NCBI GenBank assembly: GCA_958405585.1
Contig: CATYEP010000003.1
Coordinates: 1-29,699 of the forward strand
DNA: 29,699 nt
Reading direction: 5' to 3'
DNA from: an uncultured Eubacteriales bacterium
GTDB lineage: Bacteria; Bacillota; Clostridia; Christensenellales; Borkfalkiaceae
The position numbers and the translations under genes were made by a program. Shown piece after piece: positions 23,056-29,699 of this stretch. A model generated the notes under the pieces. That model was not told the origin of the DNA, did not search any database, and saw only the letters and a list, made by a program, of their open reading frames with translations. Each line of letters starts with the position of its first letter. The first letter of the stretch is position 1.

Positions 23056-23965
23056 TTATTCTTTTACGCCGCCGCTTGTAAGTCCGGCAACAAAATATTT
23101 CTGAAATGCCATAAAAGCAAACATCATCGGAAGAGTTGTAACAACTGTTGTGGCAAAGACAACCGTTGCTTCCGGCAGTTCAAAATCCATCATGATCCCC
23201 GTATTTGCCTCTGCCCATTTCACAAATTCTATATACCTTGATACGCGCGTGATATAGAGAGCTACAGGAACAATATCGCTTCTTTCCATGTATAAAAGCG
23301 CGCTGTTTGCGTCATTCCAATAAAAAAGTACCGAATAAAATGCGACTGTTGCGATTCCGGGAGCCGTCAAAGGAACAGCGATACGAAACAGTATCGTAAA
23401 TTCACTCGCTCCGTCCAATCTTGCCGATTCAATCAAAGAATCCGGCAAAGACGCATAAAAATTTCGCAACAGAAACAGATGGCCTACATTCAATGCTCCC
23501 GGCAGAATCATGACCCAATATGTGTCGAAAATCATCAGATAGTTTCGGAACAGAATATAATTTGCGATCATGCCGCCCTGAAAAACCGTCGTAAAATAAA
23601 ACAGAAAAATAAGACGTTTTCGGTATGTAAAATCTGAACGGGACAGCGGATAAGCGGTGAGGATAGTCAAAACCATCGAAATGCTCACTCCCCCCGCCAT
23701 AACGATCAAAGACGTCTTATACGCATTTAAAATCTGCATGGGGTAGATAAACACCACTCTATACGCATCAATGCTGAAGCCTGCCGAAGGCAATATTACA
23801 ACGCCATGGTCGGTTATATAATCGGAAGGAGATACTGAAGTAGATATCAAAATTAAAAACGGCATCACACATAAAACCACAACCACAGCCAGCGGAATAA
23901 AATAGGAATTTCTGCCCCAGCGGGAGACGGTCCAACATTTTTTTCTTTCTTAAAATATTTTCCAT
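23056..23965 (-). CDS. Sugar ABC transporter permease (LplC/YtcP-like), frameshift near the start
   Basis: This is the second membrane subunit of the importer. The MalG-type EAA loop reads ESARLDGASEFTILFRIAVP (about residue 188), and the C-terminus FMAFQKYFVAGLTSGGVKE is characteristic of LplC/YtcP proteins. The only ATG with a proper site (GGAGGG, 4 nt) is at 23965, but its frame, MENILRKKK, is out of register with the permease frame, KCWTVSRWGRNSYF. The switch falls in a run of seven A (23938-23944). Removing one A joins the two into a 302-residue protein, the normal length with a complete first membrane helix. Without correction the frame would have to start at a GTG at 23886 that lacks a ribosome site and cuts into helix 1. 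I therefore annotate the whole span. Confidence 0.82.
23938..23944 (-). other. Homopolymer A7 at frameshift in permease gene
   Basis: Minus strand G-AAAAAAA-TG, nine codons after the ribosome-bound ATG. Seven A residues put the start codon out of frame with the permease; six would restore it. The options are a sequencing or assembly error, a mutation, transcriptional slippage, or a +1 ribosomal shift. A simple -1 shift would not restore the frame. Confidence 0.8.
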
Positions 23966-23977
23966 TTGACCCTCCGT

Positions 23978-24919
23978 TCAGAACAAAGCGGACTCTCCGT
24001 TGATCTTCTTAATAATGAGATTCGCAATGATGCTCAAAATAAATCCAAATACGCTTTGGAAAAGCCCGACGGCCGACCCGATCGGGAAGTTCGGCGTAGT
24101 TCGCATCGTATTGAACATGTATACTTCAATGACTTCCGTCGTCGGAAGCAATTCGCTTCGGTTGTTGGTAAGATAATATACCAAACTGAAATCATAGCGC
24201 AGAATCCCTGACATGCTTGTAATCAGTCCAAGACAAAGCATCATAGAGAGAGCCGGCAAACTTACGTGCCACATTTTACGAAACGTATTGGCCCCGTCCA
24301 GCGAAGCTGCTTCGTATAACCCTTTATCGACACCGATTAGTACGGCATAATATAAAATTCCGTTGATGCCGATCGATTTCCAGCAACTTGCAAAAGTCAG
24401 GATAAACCTCCAATATTTTGGTTCCGCATAAAATTCTATTTTTTCCCCCGTTATGTTCAGGATCAGATGGGTTATCATTCCGGAATCACTGCTGAGCAAA
24501 GACTGCACCATCATTCCGACAAGCGGCCAGGAAATAAAATAAGGAAACAACAAAAAAATCTGTAATATCTTGATCTTATTCCGATCTCTTATTTCAAACA
24601 AAATGAGAGACAATGTAACAGATGTGATCAACCCGAAAAAAACCTGTAAAAGCGTTAGCACGGTTGTATTGATCAATAATTGTTTTAAAACACTGGACGT
24701 AAAGAGCAGTTCCAGATTGTCTAGTCCGACAAGCGGACTTCCGAATAATCCAAGACGGGGAATATAGCGCTCAAAGGCTATGATCAAACCCACAATAGGC
24801 AATAAGCTGAATATAAAAATCTTAATAAATCCCGGAATCAGCAAAATAAAATATTGCAAGTCCCTTTTTTTCTGTATCGCGCTTCTGCCGTGTTTAAATA
24901 TCTTTACCGCTTCTTTCAC
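23978..24919 (-). CDS. Sugar ABC transporter permease (LplB/YteP-like)
   Basis: First membrane subunit of the importer, about 313 residues with six predicted membrane helices. The segment KKRDLQYFILLIPGFIKIFI at the start, the permease EAA loop EAASLDGANTFRKMWHVSLP (about residue 206) and the ending NFPIGSAVGLFQSVFGFIL are typical of LplB-type proteins. I prefer the GTG at 24919, preceded by GGAGG at 9 nt, over ATG 24976, which adds 19 residues and lacks a comparable site. It stands directly upstream of the permease C gene, whose Shine-Dalgarno sequence lies inside its end. No ATPase gene accompanies the set; in Gram-positive bacteria a shared MsmX-type ATPase encoded elsewhere usually serves these transporters. 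Confidence 0.88.
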   Translation of the reverse strand: MKEAVKIFKHGRSAIQKKRDLQYFILLIPGFIKIFIFSLLPIVGLIIAFERYIPRLGLFGSPLVGLDNLELLFTSSVLKQLLINTTVLTLLQVFFGLITSVTLSLILFEIRDRNKIKILQIFLLFPYFISWPLVGMMVQSLLSSDSGMITHLILNITGEKIEFYAEPKYWRFILTFASCWKSIGINGILYYAVLIGVDKGLYEAASLDGANTFRKMWHVSLPALSMMLCLGLITSMSGILRYDFSLVYYLTNNRSELLPTTEVIEVYMFNTMRTTPNFPIGSAVGLFQSVFGFILSIIANLIIKKINGESALF

Positions 24920-25036
24920 TCTTTTTTTCCTCCCTTTTCTCTGCCAGCACAGCCCCATGCTCACAGAATTGCGCAAATTCCTTACAAATTCATAATACGG
25001 ATTGTTTTAAATTCCCCCCGCCAAAATTTTGAAATT

Positions 25037-25897
25037 TTATTTTATCCACTCGCCTTCATTTTCCGAATACCCCTGTTCAGCCAATATAGTTTTCAGCGCA
25101 CTGACTGCCGCATCAAACGCATCTGCATTAGATTTATAGACATAGCGACACTTTAACTCGGAGTTGCTGGTTTCCGAATATCCGTCAAAGATCGCGAGAT
25201 GCGGTTCTACGGAAAACACCGTATCTTTGTCCAACAACGACACAAGCCGCCGAATTTCACCGTCACCTTTCCCTGAAGGGACCACCTCTCCGCTTCCATA
25301 GAGAGCGTCTTTTATATGAAAATAATCGCACAGCGGATAAATCTCTCTGTAAGCCTGCCCCATATCTTGACCGCACTGAACATAGTTGGCAGGGTCAAAC
25401 ACCATATGCAATCCCTCCGACTCCCTGTACAAGAGTAAAACGCGGTCTGCTATATCGCCGAATATTTCTTTTTCATTTTCATGATAAAGCGAAAATCCCT
25501 CTTCTGCCGCGATTTTTATCATTTTACGCATCCGTTCGGTCACTTCCGCAGCAAATCCGTCCGGGTTATCTCCGCAATAAAAGCTGAAAACTCTGATCCG
25601 CTTTGTTTTAAAGATTTTTCCGATTCGTATCAACCGTTTCAAACGATCACATTCCGCTTCAAAATTATCTTCCACTTTAACTTTTCCGATCGGTGAACCT
25701 AACGCCCAAACCTGTATGCCTTCCCTTTCAAGTTCCTTACTGATCTGACGCGCCTCATCCTCCGAAAAATCTGCTATATTCTTGCCATTAACGCTGCGGA
25801 GCTCAACCATTCCTATCCCGTTGCGTTTCAACGCCGCAATCTGTTCGCTCAGCCGTGAGCCGGCTTCATCCGCAAATGCACATAATGTAACTTTCAT
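25037..25897 (-). CDS. Sugar phosphate isomerase/epimerase-like TIM barrel (xylose isomerase-like)
   Basis: The 286-residue protein is a metal-dependent AP-endonuclease-2/xylose-isomerase-like TIM barrel. Metal and acid/base residues fall at expected places: Glu in SLYHENEKE (about 145), Asp in MVFDPANYVQ (about 178), His in CDYFHIKDA (about 204) and Glu in FSVEPHL (about 240). Such enzymes isomerise or epimerise sugars, inosose or keto-glycosides; the substrate is not predictable. It opens the large operon, only 28 nt after the -10 of a near-consensus promoter, ahead of the transporter. ATG 25897 has GGAGG at 6 nt; an upstream extension to 26074 would cross the promoter. Together with the Gfo/Idh oxidoreductase at 7251 it could form an oxidation/isomerisation step for an unusual sugar. 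Confidence 0.85.
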   Translation of the reverse strand: MKVTLCAFADEAGSRLSEQIAALKRNGIGMVELRSVNGKNIADFSEDEARQISKELEREGIQVWALGSPIGKVKVEDNFEAECDRLKRLIRIGKIFKTKRIRVFSFYCGDNPDGFAAEVTERMRKMIKIAAEEGFSLYHENEKEIFGDIADRVLLLYRESEGLHMVFDPANYVQCGQDMGQAYREIYPLCDYFHIKDALYGSGEVVPSGKGDGEIRRLVSLLDKDTVFSVEPHLAIFDGYSETSNSELKCRYVYKSNADAFDAAVSALKTILAEQGYSENEGEWIK

Positions 25898-25924
25898 ACT
25901 CTCCTCCAAAAGTTCTGCACTTTT

Positions 25925-25953
25925 AGTATAAAACGCATGAAATGATATGTCAA
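25925..25953 (-). promoter_or_regulatory. Near-consensus sigma-A promoter of the large glycan operon
   Basis: On the minus strand TTGACA (25948-25953), a 17-nt spacer and TATACT (25925-25930) make a strong promoter 28 nt before the isomerase start. It should drive the genes from 25897 down to the terminator at about 8578. The -35 is embedded in TGCAATTGACA, shared with the promoter at 8529-8539, so the two operons may share regulation. Confidence 0.8.
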
Positions 25954-25980
25954 TTGCATATTCAGTTGAATACTTTGCAT
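25954..25980. promoter_or_regulatory. Direct TTGCAT repeats 21 bp apart plus TATTCA/TGAATA inverted repeat
   Basis: TTGCAT occurs at 25954-25959 and 25975-25980, exactly 21 bp apart, so both face the same side of the helix. Between them TATTCA-GT-TGAATA (25959-25972) forms an inverted repeat. The group starts immediately upstream of the -35. Direct repeats two turns apart next to a -35 are typical AraC-family activator sites, and an AraC-family gene lies 1.5 kb away. Another TTGCAT occurs in front of that gene (27439-27444). Binding is inference. Confidence 0.45.
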
Positions 25981-26027
25981 TTTTTGTTTTATTTAACTGA
26001 GCAAAAAATCCCTCAGGCGCATCGTTT

Positions 26028-27383
26028 TCAGGTGTGAATGCGAAAAATCGCATCCGGCACTTGGTTCGGTTCAAAGCGAATCATGCATTCCTTAGGCGAT
26101 GCATTCCACTCGTATTTGTTCCCGGTCAGACACTCTACCTCTTTTACTCCGCCCAAAGGAAATTGCAATGCATTTCCTTCCGTGCAGTGCGCATAGTATG
26201 CATCCTTGCCACGTACCAGCCCGTTTACCCGATCTCCTTCCAGATAACATGCGCGCGTAGCATAAATACTATCACTGAACTTTTGCAAAAACGCCCCTAA
26301 TTCTTCCAGCCGTGCCTTCTCTTCTTTTGCCATTGCTCCGTCCGGCATGCACCCCATGCTCAGCAATAAGTTTCCGCCGCCGCATACACATCCCACAAGC
26401 AACCGTACCAGTTCTTTCAGACTCTTAGGCGGCGTTCCGCGGTAACTCCATCCTGTACTCAGAGGCATACAAGTCTCCCACGCTCGATCCGTCCGAAAGT
26501 ACCCCAGCCGCAATTCCGGCGTGTCATAATCCCCCACCAAGCTGTTGCGGTTATTGATCAAGATATCAGGCTGATTCGCGCGAATGATACGCTCCGTTTC
26601 CTCGGCATCCCACATCTCCTTTTCGAACATTCCTCCCCACCACAAACTGTCCCACCAGAAATAATCTATCTTTCCGTATTCCGTCACAAGTTCGCGTACC
26701 GCATCCTGCAGATATCTAATATATTTCTTGTGGCGCTCTGTCATCTCGAGCGGCTTTCCGCCCATTCGATACGGAGGCTTCCCGCCGCATGCATCAAACC
26801 GCTCTTGCGTTACAGGCTCATAATCAGGATGATACCAGTCTCGTTGCGAAAAATATATGCCGATCTTCAATCCCTCCTCGCGAAATGCTTCAACCATTTC
26901 TTTTAAATAATCCTTTCCGTATGGTGCGTTTGTGATCTTATGTTCGGAAAATTTTGTATCCCACATATGAAACCCGTCATGATGCTTAGCAATTATCACC
27001 ACATACTTCATTCCGGCACATCGGGCTGTTCGAGCCCAATCTTTCGCATTCATTGATTCAAACCGCAATTGCTTCGCCCATCCGTCATACTGCTCGTCAG
27101 GTATATGACCGTGCTTTGTATCCGGTATCTTGTGTGTGTAACGCGACCAGCCAAGCTCCGCTTTTCCCATTGCTGACAGGCCTATATGCAAAAACAAGCC
27201 CGTTTTCAGATCTAAAAATTTCTCCAAGGACTCTTTCGGCCCGAACTTGTATTCGTTCCATTCTTTTTCCGTAAATTCGTGATACAGATGCCGTTCATCC
27301 TTCCCTGATTCAGGCATCGCAAAGGCGCTTGCTTCCTGCCGACTCGTTTTGTTTCGCTGTTCGCCTGTCTTAACTGACCACAT
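26028..27383 (-). CDS. Alpha-L-fucosidase, GH29, cytoplasmic (second copy)
   Basis: This second GH29 enzyme has about 451 residues. Signatures are LKTGLFLHIGLSAMGKAELG (about residue 60), AGMKYVVIIAKHHDGFHMWD, GIYFSQRDWYHPDY, the nucleophile strand IDYFWWDSLWWGG (Asp about 245) and GGGNLLLSMGCMPDG (about 340). There is no signal peptide, so it is cytoplasmic. ATG 27383 has GGAGG at 8 nt; the TTG-initiated reading at 27398 overlaps that site and is unlikely. It is divergent from the AraC gene (90 bp apart) and precedes the large operon by 130 bp with its own promoter in between, so it is probably a separate unit controlled by the regulator next door. Some GH29-like proteins hydrolyse other substrates; fucosidase is the best call. 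Confidence 0.87.
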   Translation of the reverse strand: MWSVKTGEQRNKTSRQEASAFAMPESGKDERHLYHEFTEKEWNEYKFGPKESLEKFLDLKTGLFLHIGLSAMGKAELGWSRYTHKIPDTKHGHIPDEQYDGWAKQLRFESMNAKDWARTARCAGMKYVVIIAKHHDGFHMWDTKFSEHKITNAPYGKDYLKEMVEAFREEGLKIGIYFSQRDWYHPDYEPVTQERFDACGGKPPYRMGGKPLEMTERHKKYIRYLQDAVRELVTEYGKIDYFWWDSLWWGGMFEKEMWDAEETERIIRANQPDILINNRNSLVGDYDTPELRLGYFRTDRAWETCMPLSTGWSYRGTPPKSLKELVRLLVGCVCGGGNLLLSMGCMPDGAMAKEEKARLEELGAFLQKFSDSIYATRACYLEGDRVNGLVRGKDAYYAHCTEGNALQFPLGGVKEVECLTGNKYEWNASPKECMIRFEPNQVPDAIFRIHT

Positions 27384-27403
27384 GACTGTTTCCTCCAAAA
27401 CAT

Positions 27404-27417
27404 AAATTATATAATTT
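27404..27417. promoter_or_regulatory. Divergent promoter region with 14-bp palindrome
   Basis: AAATTATATAATTT is a perfect palindrome between the divergent GH29 and AraC genes. On the minus strand it contains TATAAT (27406-27411) about 22 nt before the GH29 start, with only a TTTTTT-like -35. On the plus strand TATAGT (27457-27462) could serve AraC, with no good -35. Weak -35 elements would suit activator dependence. A-T richness makes the palindrome uncertain as an operator. Confidence 0.35.
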
Positions 27418-27473
27418 CTGTGAAAAATAAAAAAAGTATTGCATTTTATGCTTTATTATAGTAACATAGAAGC

Positions 27474-28268
27474 ATGGATACCGATCAGAATATTTATGAA
27501 TATCGCATTCTCAACCGTAAATGTTACGAAAACATTGATTCGAGCATTTTCTTTAAGCATTTTCATGATTTCTATGAACTATATGTATTTGTTTCGGGAG
27601 AAGGGTATTATACGATCGAAAGTAACGTCTATCAGCTGCGACCGTACGACGCTTTTCTCATTCAGCCTGCTCAATACCATTTTCTGACATTGACCAACAC
27701 AACGCATTACGAAAGAATCTTGATTTGGTTCTCTGACAAAGATGTCCCTTCGTCACTTTTGGATAGTTTCGGAAACAAAAACATTTACGTCAACATCAAA
27801 GATAAACCGATTTTAAATAACCTGTTTTTCGGGCCGTACTGGGACACTTTCAGCACATATTCTCGAAGCGACTTAGAAATATTGTCCCAACTAAAACTGA
27901 AAGAATTTTTAATTCACCTCAAAAATACGGATACCCTGTTCTCTGCCTCCGAACATGTATCAATCAATCCGATCGTCAAGAAAGCCCTAAAATATATCAA
28001 TGAAAATCTTTCCGAAGATTTGAACATCAAAAAAATTGCAGACGCAGTTTTTGTGTCCTGTTCTTATTTGTCGCATCTGTTTCAAAACACTTGCAAAATA
28101 AGCATAATGGAATATGTGCGACAGAAAAAAGTTTTTGCCGCCAAAGAGTTGATAAAATCAGGATGTACGCCAACCGAAGTTTTCAAAAAATATGGCTTTA
28201 ACAACTATTCTACTTTTTACCGCAATTTTAAAAAACACTATTCTGTTTCACCGCGACTGAAAAATTAA
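27474..28268 (+). CDS. AraC-family transcriptional regulator
   Basis: The 264-residue protein has an N-terminal cupin-like sensor domain (HFHDFYELYVFVSGEGYY at about 29, then LRPYDAFLIQPAQYH) and a C-terminal AraC double helix-turn-helix: LNIKKIADAVFVSCSYLSHLF (about 182-202) and PTEVFKKYGFNNYSTFYRNF (about 232-251). It ends RNFKKHYSVSPRLKN, the usual tail of the family. It is the only plus-strand gene and probably activates the divergent GH29 and the large operon in response to a sugar released from the glycan. The start ATG has no clear Shine-Dalgarno sequence (only GAAG at 2 nt), and the candidate -10 is so close that the leader would be very short, so expression is likely low. Its stop overlaps the convergent gene's stop. 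Confidence 0.92.
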   Translation: MDTDQNIYEYRILNRKCYENIDSSIFFKHFHDFYELYVFVSGEGYYTIESNVYQLRPYDAFLIQPAQYHFLTLTNTTHYERILIWFSDKDVPSSLLDSFGNKNIYVNIKDKPILNNLFFGPYWDTFSTYSRSDLEILSQLKLKEFLIHLKNTDTLFSASEHVSINPIVKKALKYINENLSEDLNIKKIADAVFVSCSYLSHLFQNTCKISIMEYVRQKKVFAAKELIKSGCTPTEVFKKYGFNNYSTFYRNFKKHYSVSPRLKN

Positions 28269-29699
28269 GAATAAATTAACATTTCACCGTTATTTACGAT
28301 CAATCCGAAATAACCTTTGCCGTAAATTGCGTTTTCATCTCCATCAATGCAATGTAAGGCGAGATGATCGTTCGCATACAAGGTGATATCAACCCCTTTG
28401 TCTGTATCTTTGACAATCAGCCGCAATCTACATTTTTCTTTTTGCCGGATCCACGGATTCGGCAATTTTATTTCCCTGCCGTTTGTGTCCGTAAATAGCG
28501 AATACCTCCTGCCTTGTAAAAATTTCAATAATTGGATCTCTTCGTGATAAATAATTATCATATATCCACTATTATCTTTATCAAGGCAACGGCTATCCGT
28601 ATTTTGACAACGAAAGACTATGCCCGGCCAGTCACGAGCGGATGCATCCAATACAAGAGTAAAAAACAGGTCCATATCACCCAATTTTCCTCCCGCATAG
28701 TATGCGTACCCCCTGTATTCGTAACAGGACAATCGCATGACCGTTTTGTCATATGTTAGTTTTGAACAGGAATTGTTGATCCAAAAAACTTTATCCGTTA
28801 CGGGGTCGCCGTCGGGCCGTTCAAATACATTGATACTTGTTTCGCATTCCAAGTCCTTATATTTGCATAACAATTTGCCCCTTCCGCCTTTTCGCGCCGT
28901 AATTCGTGTCTTGTCAACACTAAGCCGATCGTCCAGCGGAAAAATCAAAAAATTATTTGTTTTATATTTTCTTCCGAGTTGCGTAGTGATAAACATCTCT
29001 ATCTCTGCGCTTTGGCCGATCCTTAGCATGGTCCGATCCATTTTTATGTTTGCTTGTTTTTCTTTGTCATCTACATAAATATCTGCCTTTGCACGAAGCC
29101 TTCGTTCCCCCTGTCTAACAAAAGCCTTTACCTCGCACCGTCCACTCTTCAAAGCGCGCATCTTATCCCCCTCCGGCACCAACGAATCGTTTGAAATAGT
29201 ATAACTAAGATCATATTGATCTGTCAGTACACCTCTGACCGTTCTCACCCGTAAAGAGAGCTCCAATACATCGCCTGTCTTACAACTCACAGCATTTTCA
29301 TCAAAATACACTTTGCCGATCCGATCATAATCTTCTCTCAAAAAAGAAAACCTCTTGCTTAATCCGGCCTTTGTAATAATGCTTTCCGCTTGTCTGAAAT
29401 ATCTTTCTCTTGATTTTGCCGGCTCTATAACTATATTTTTTTGTCCTAATTTCTTGTCAAACAACAAATAACCGTTTCCGATAAAATTGTTCTTTACCGT
29501 TATATCATGATTTTTAGAACTCAACACACTGATGTGACACCACATTGGAGTTTCTTCAAAAACATTTTTCTCCGCAATCCAATTACTGCTGCCTTCATCA
29601 AAATATAATGCCCCGAATTTAGGTTCGATCTGATTGCGGATAAAATTACCCCGTATGCAATTGGGCTGCTGCTCCGTCCCACCGGTTGCACCTAAAGTA
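28265..29699 (-). CDS. Beta-helix protein with Ig-like and lectin-like C-terminal domains (5' end outside window)
   Basis: The frame stays open to the window edge, so only the C-terminal 477 residues are seen, with no start codon needed. Residues 1-105 read as right-handed beta-helix coils (NFIRNQIEPKFGALYFDEGS, then HDITVKNNFIGNGYLLFD), as in pectate lyase-like and GH-type helices. Two Ig-like domains follow at about 125-205 and 210-295 (FDENAVSCKTGDVLEL; KMDRTMLRIGQSAEIEM). The last about 170 residues form a concanavalin-like sandwich similar to the DUF1080/LamG group (GYMIIIYHEEIQLLKFLQGR, KGYFGLIVNNGEMLIYS). This looks like a polysaccharide lyase or glycosidase with binding domains; the active site should lie in the missing part. 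Its stop overlaps that of the convergent AraC gene by TTA. Confidence 0.72.
   Translation of the reverse strand, partial: TLGATGGTEQQPNCIRGNFIRNQIEPKFGALYFDEGSSNWIAEKNVFEETPMWCHISVLSSKNHDITVKNNFIGNGYLLFDKKLGQKNIVIEPAKSRERYFRQAESIITKAGLSKRFSFLREDYDRIGKVYFDENAVSCKTGDVLELSLRVRTVRGVLTDQYDLSYTISNDSLVPEGDKMRALKSGRCEVKAFVRQGERRLRAKADIYVDDKEKQANIKMDRTMLRIGQSAEIEMFITTQLGRKYKTNNFLIFPLDDRLSVDKTRITARKGGRGKLLCKYKDLECETSINVFERPDGDPVTDKVFWINNSCSKLTYDKTVMRLSCYEYRGYAYYAGGKLGDMDLFFTLVLDASARDWPGIVFRCQNTDSRCLDKDNSGYMIIIYHEEIQLLKFLQGRRYSLFTDTNGREIKLPNPWIRQKEKCRLRLIVKDTDKGVDITLYANDHLALHCIDGDENAIYGKGYFGLIVNNGEMLIYS

Noticed and set aside
23938..23944. Programmed -1 frameshifting on the AAAAAAA sequence.
   Set aside because: The direction is wrong: the permease frame needs +1 (or loss of one A). 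A -1 shift would enter the third frame.
23768..23965. A separate 65-residue gene starting at the well-placed ATG 23965.
   Set aside because: After nine codons it runs into the wrong frame of the permease, with a composition unlike a real protein. It is better explained as the N-terminus of the frameshifted permease gene.
25997..26016. Hairpin CTGAG/CTCAG after the second GH29 gene as a terminator.
   Set aside because: The stem is only 5 bp, the loop is 10 nt and no U-tract follows on the minus strand.
25898..26074. N-terminal extension of the isomerase-like protein to 26074.
   Set aside because: It would cover the near-consensus promoter and the GH29 stop, while ATG 25897 has a perfect GGAGG site and starts at the family's usual first strand.

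Overview
The window looks like an accessory carbohydrate-use locus of a low-to-moderate GC Gram-positive bacterium, most likely an anaerobic Clostridia-type Bacillota. Supporting signs are strong Shine-Dalgarno sequences, several lipobox lipoproteins, a surface protein ending in a membrane segment plus a basic tail, an LplABC-type sugar ABC transporter without its own ATPase, and SDR-type UxuB, as in Bacillus/Clostridium uronate operons. The organism assignment is inference. Nearly all genes lie on the minus strand; only one AraC-family regulator is on the plus strand.

Right to left, in the direction of transcription: (1) 29699-28265 is the C-terminal part of a beta-helix protein with Ig-like and lectin-like domains, cut by the window edge. 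It converges on (2) an AraC regulator (27474-28268, +), which is divergent from (3) a cytoplasmic GH29 fucosidase (26028-27383). (4) A near-consensus promoter at 25925-25953 starts a run of about 17 kb of tightly packed genes. These are a sugar isomerase/epimerase-like TIM barrel, two ABC permeases (one with a frameshift near its start), a solute-binding lipoprotein, an esterase lipoprotein, a 1196-residue surface protein with carbohydrate-binding-like modules, a 903-residue lipoprotein of unknown family, a second GH29, a second esterase lipoprotein, two SGNH hydrolases and an alpha/beta hydrolase. The run ends at a hairpin near 8578-8612.

(5) A second unit, with a candidate promoter at 8507-8534, holds a Gfo/Idh/MocA oxidoreductase, uxaC and a GH28-like beta-helix enzyme. 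It is followed, across a decayed SGNH fragment, by uxuA-kdgA-uxuB-kdgK. This is the whole route from glucuronate to KDG-6-phosphate and its cleavage to pyruvate and glyceraldehyde-3-phosphate.

A working model (inference): a complex acylated polysaccharide or glycan carrying fucose and uronic acid is bound at the surface and de-esterified by membrane-tethered esterases. Large oligosaccharides are then imported through the LplABC-type transporter and finished in the cytoplasm by GH29, GH28 and soluble esterases, with the uronate entering the Uxu/Kdg pathway. The 903-residue lipoprotein and the combination of Gfo/Idh and TIM-barrel isomerase are the parts least explained by known pathways. No rRNA, tRNA, CRISPR array, transposase or phage gene was seen.
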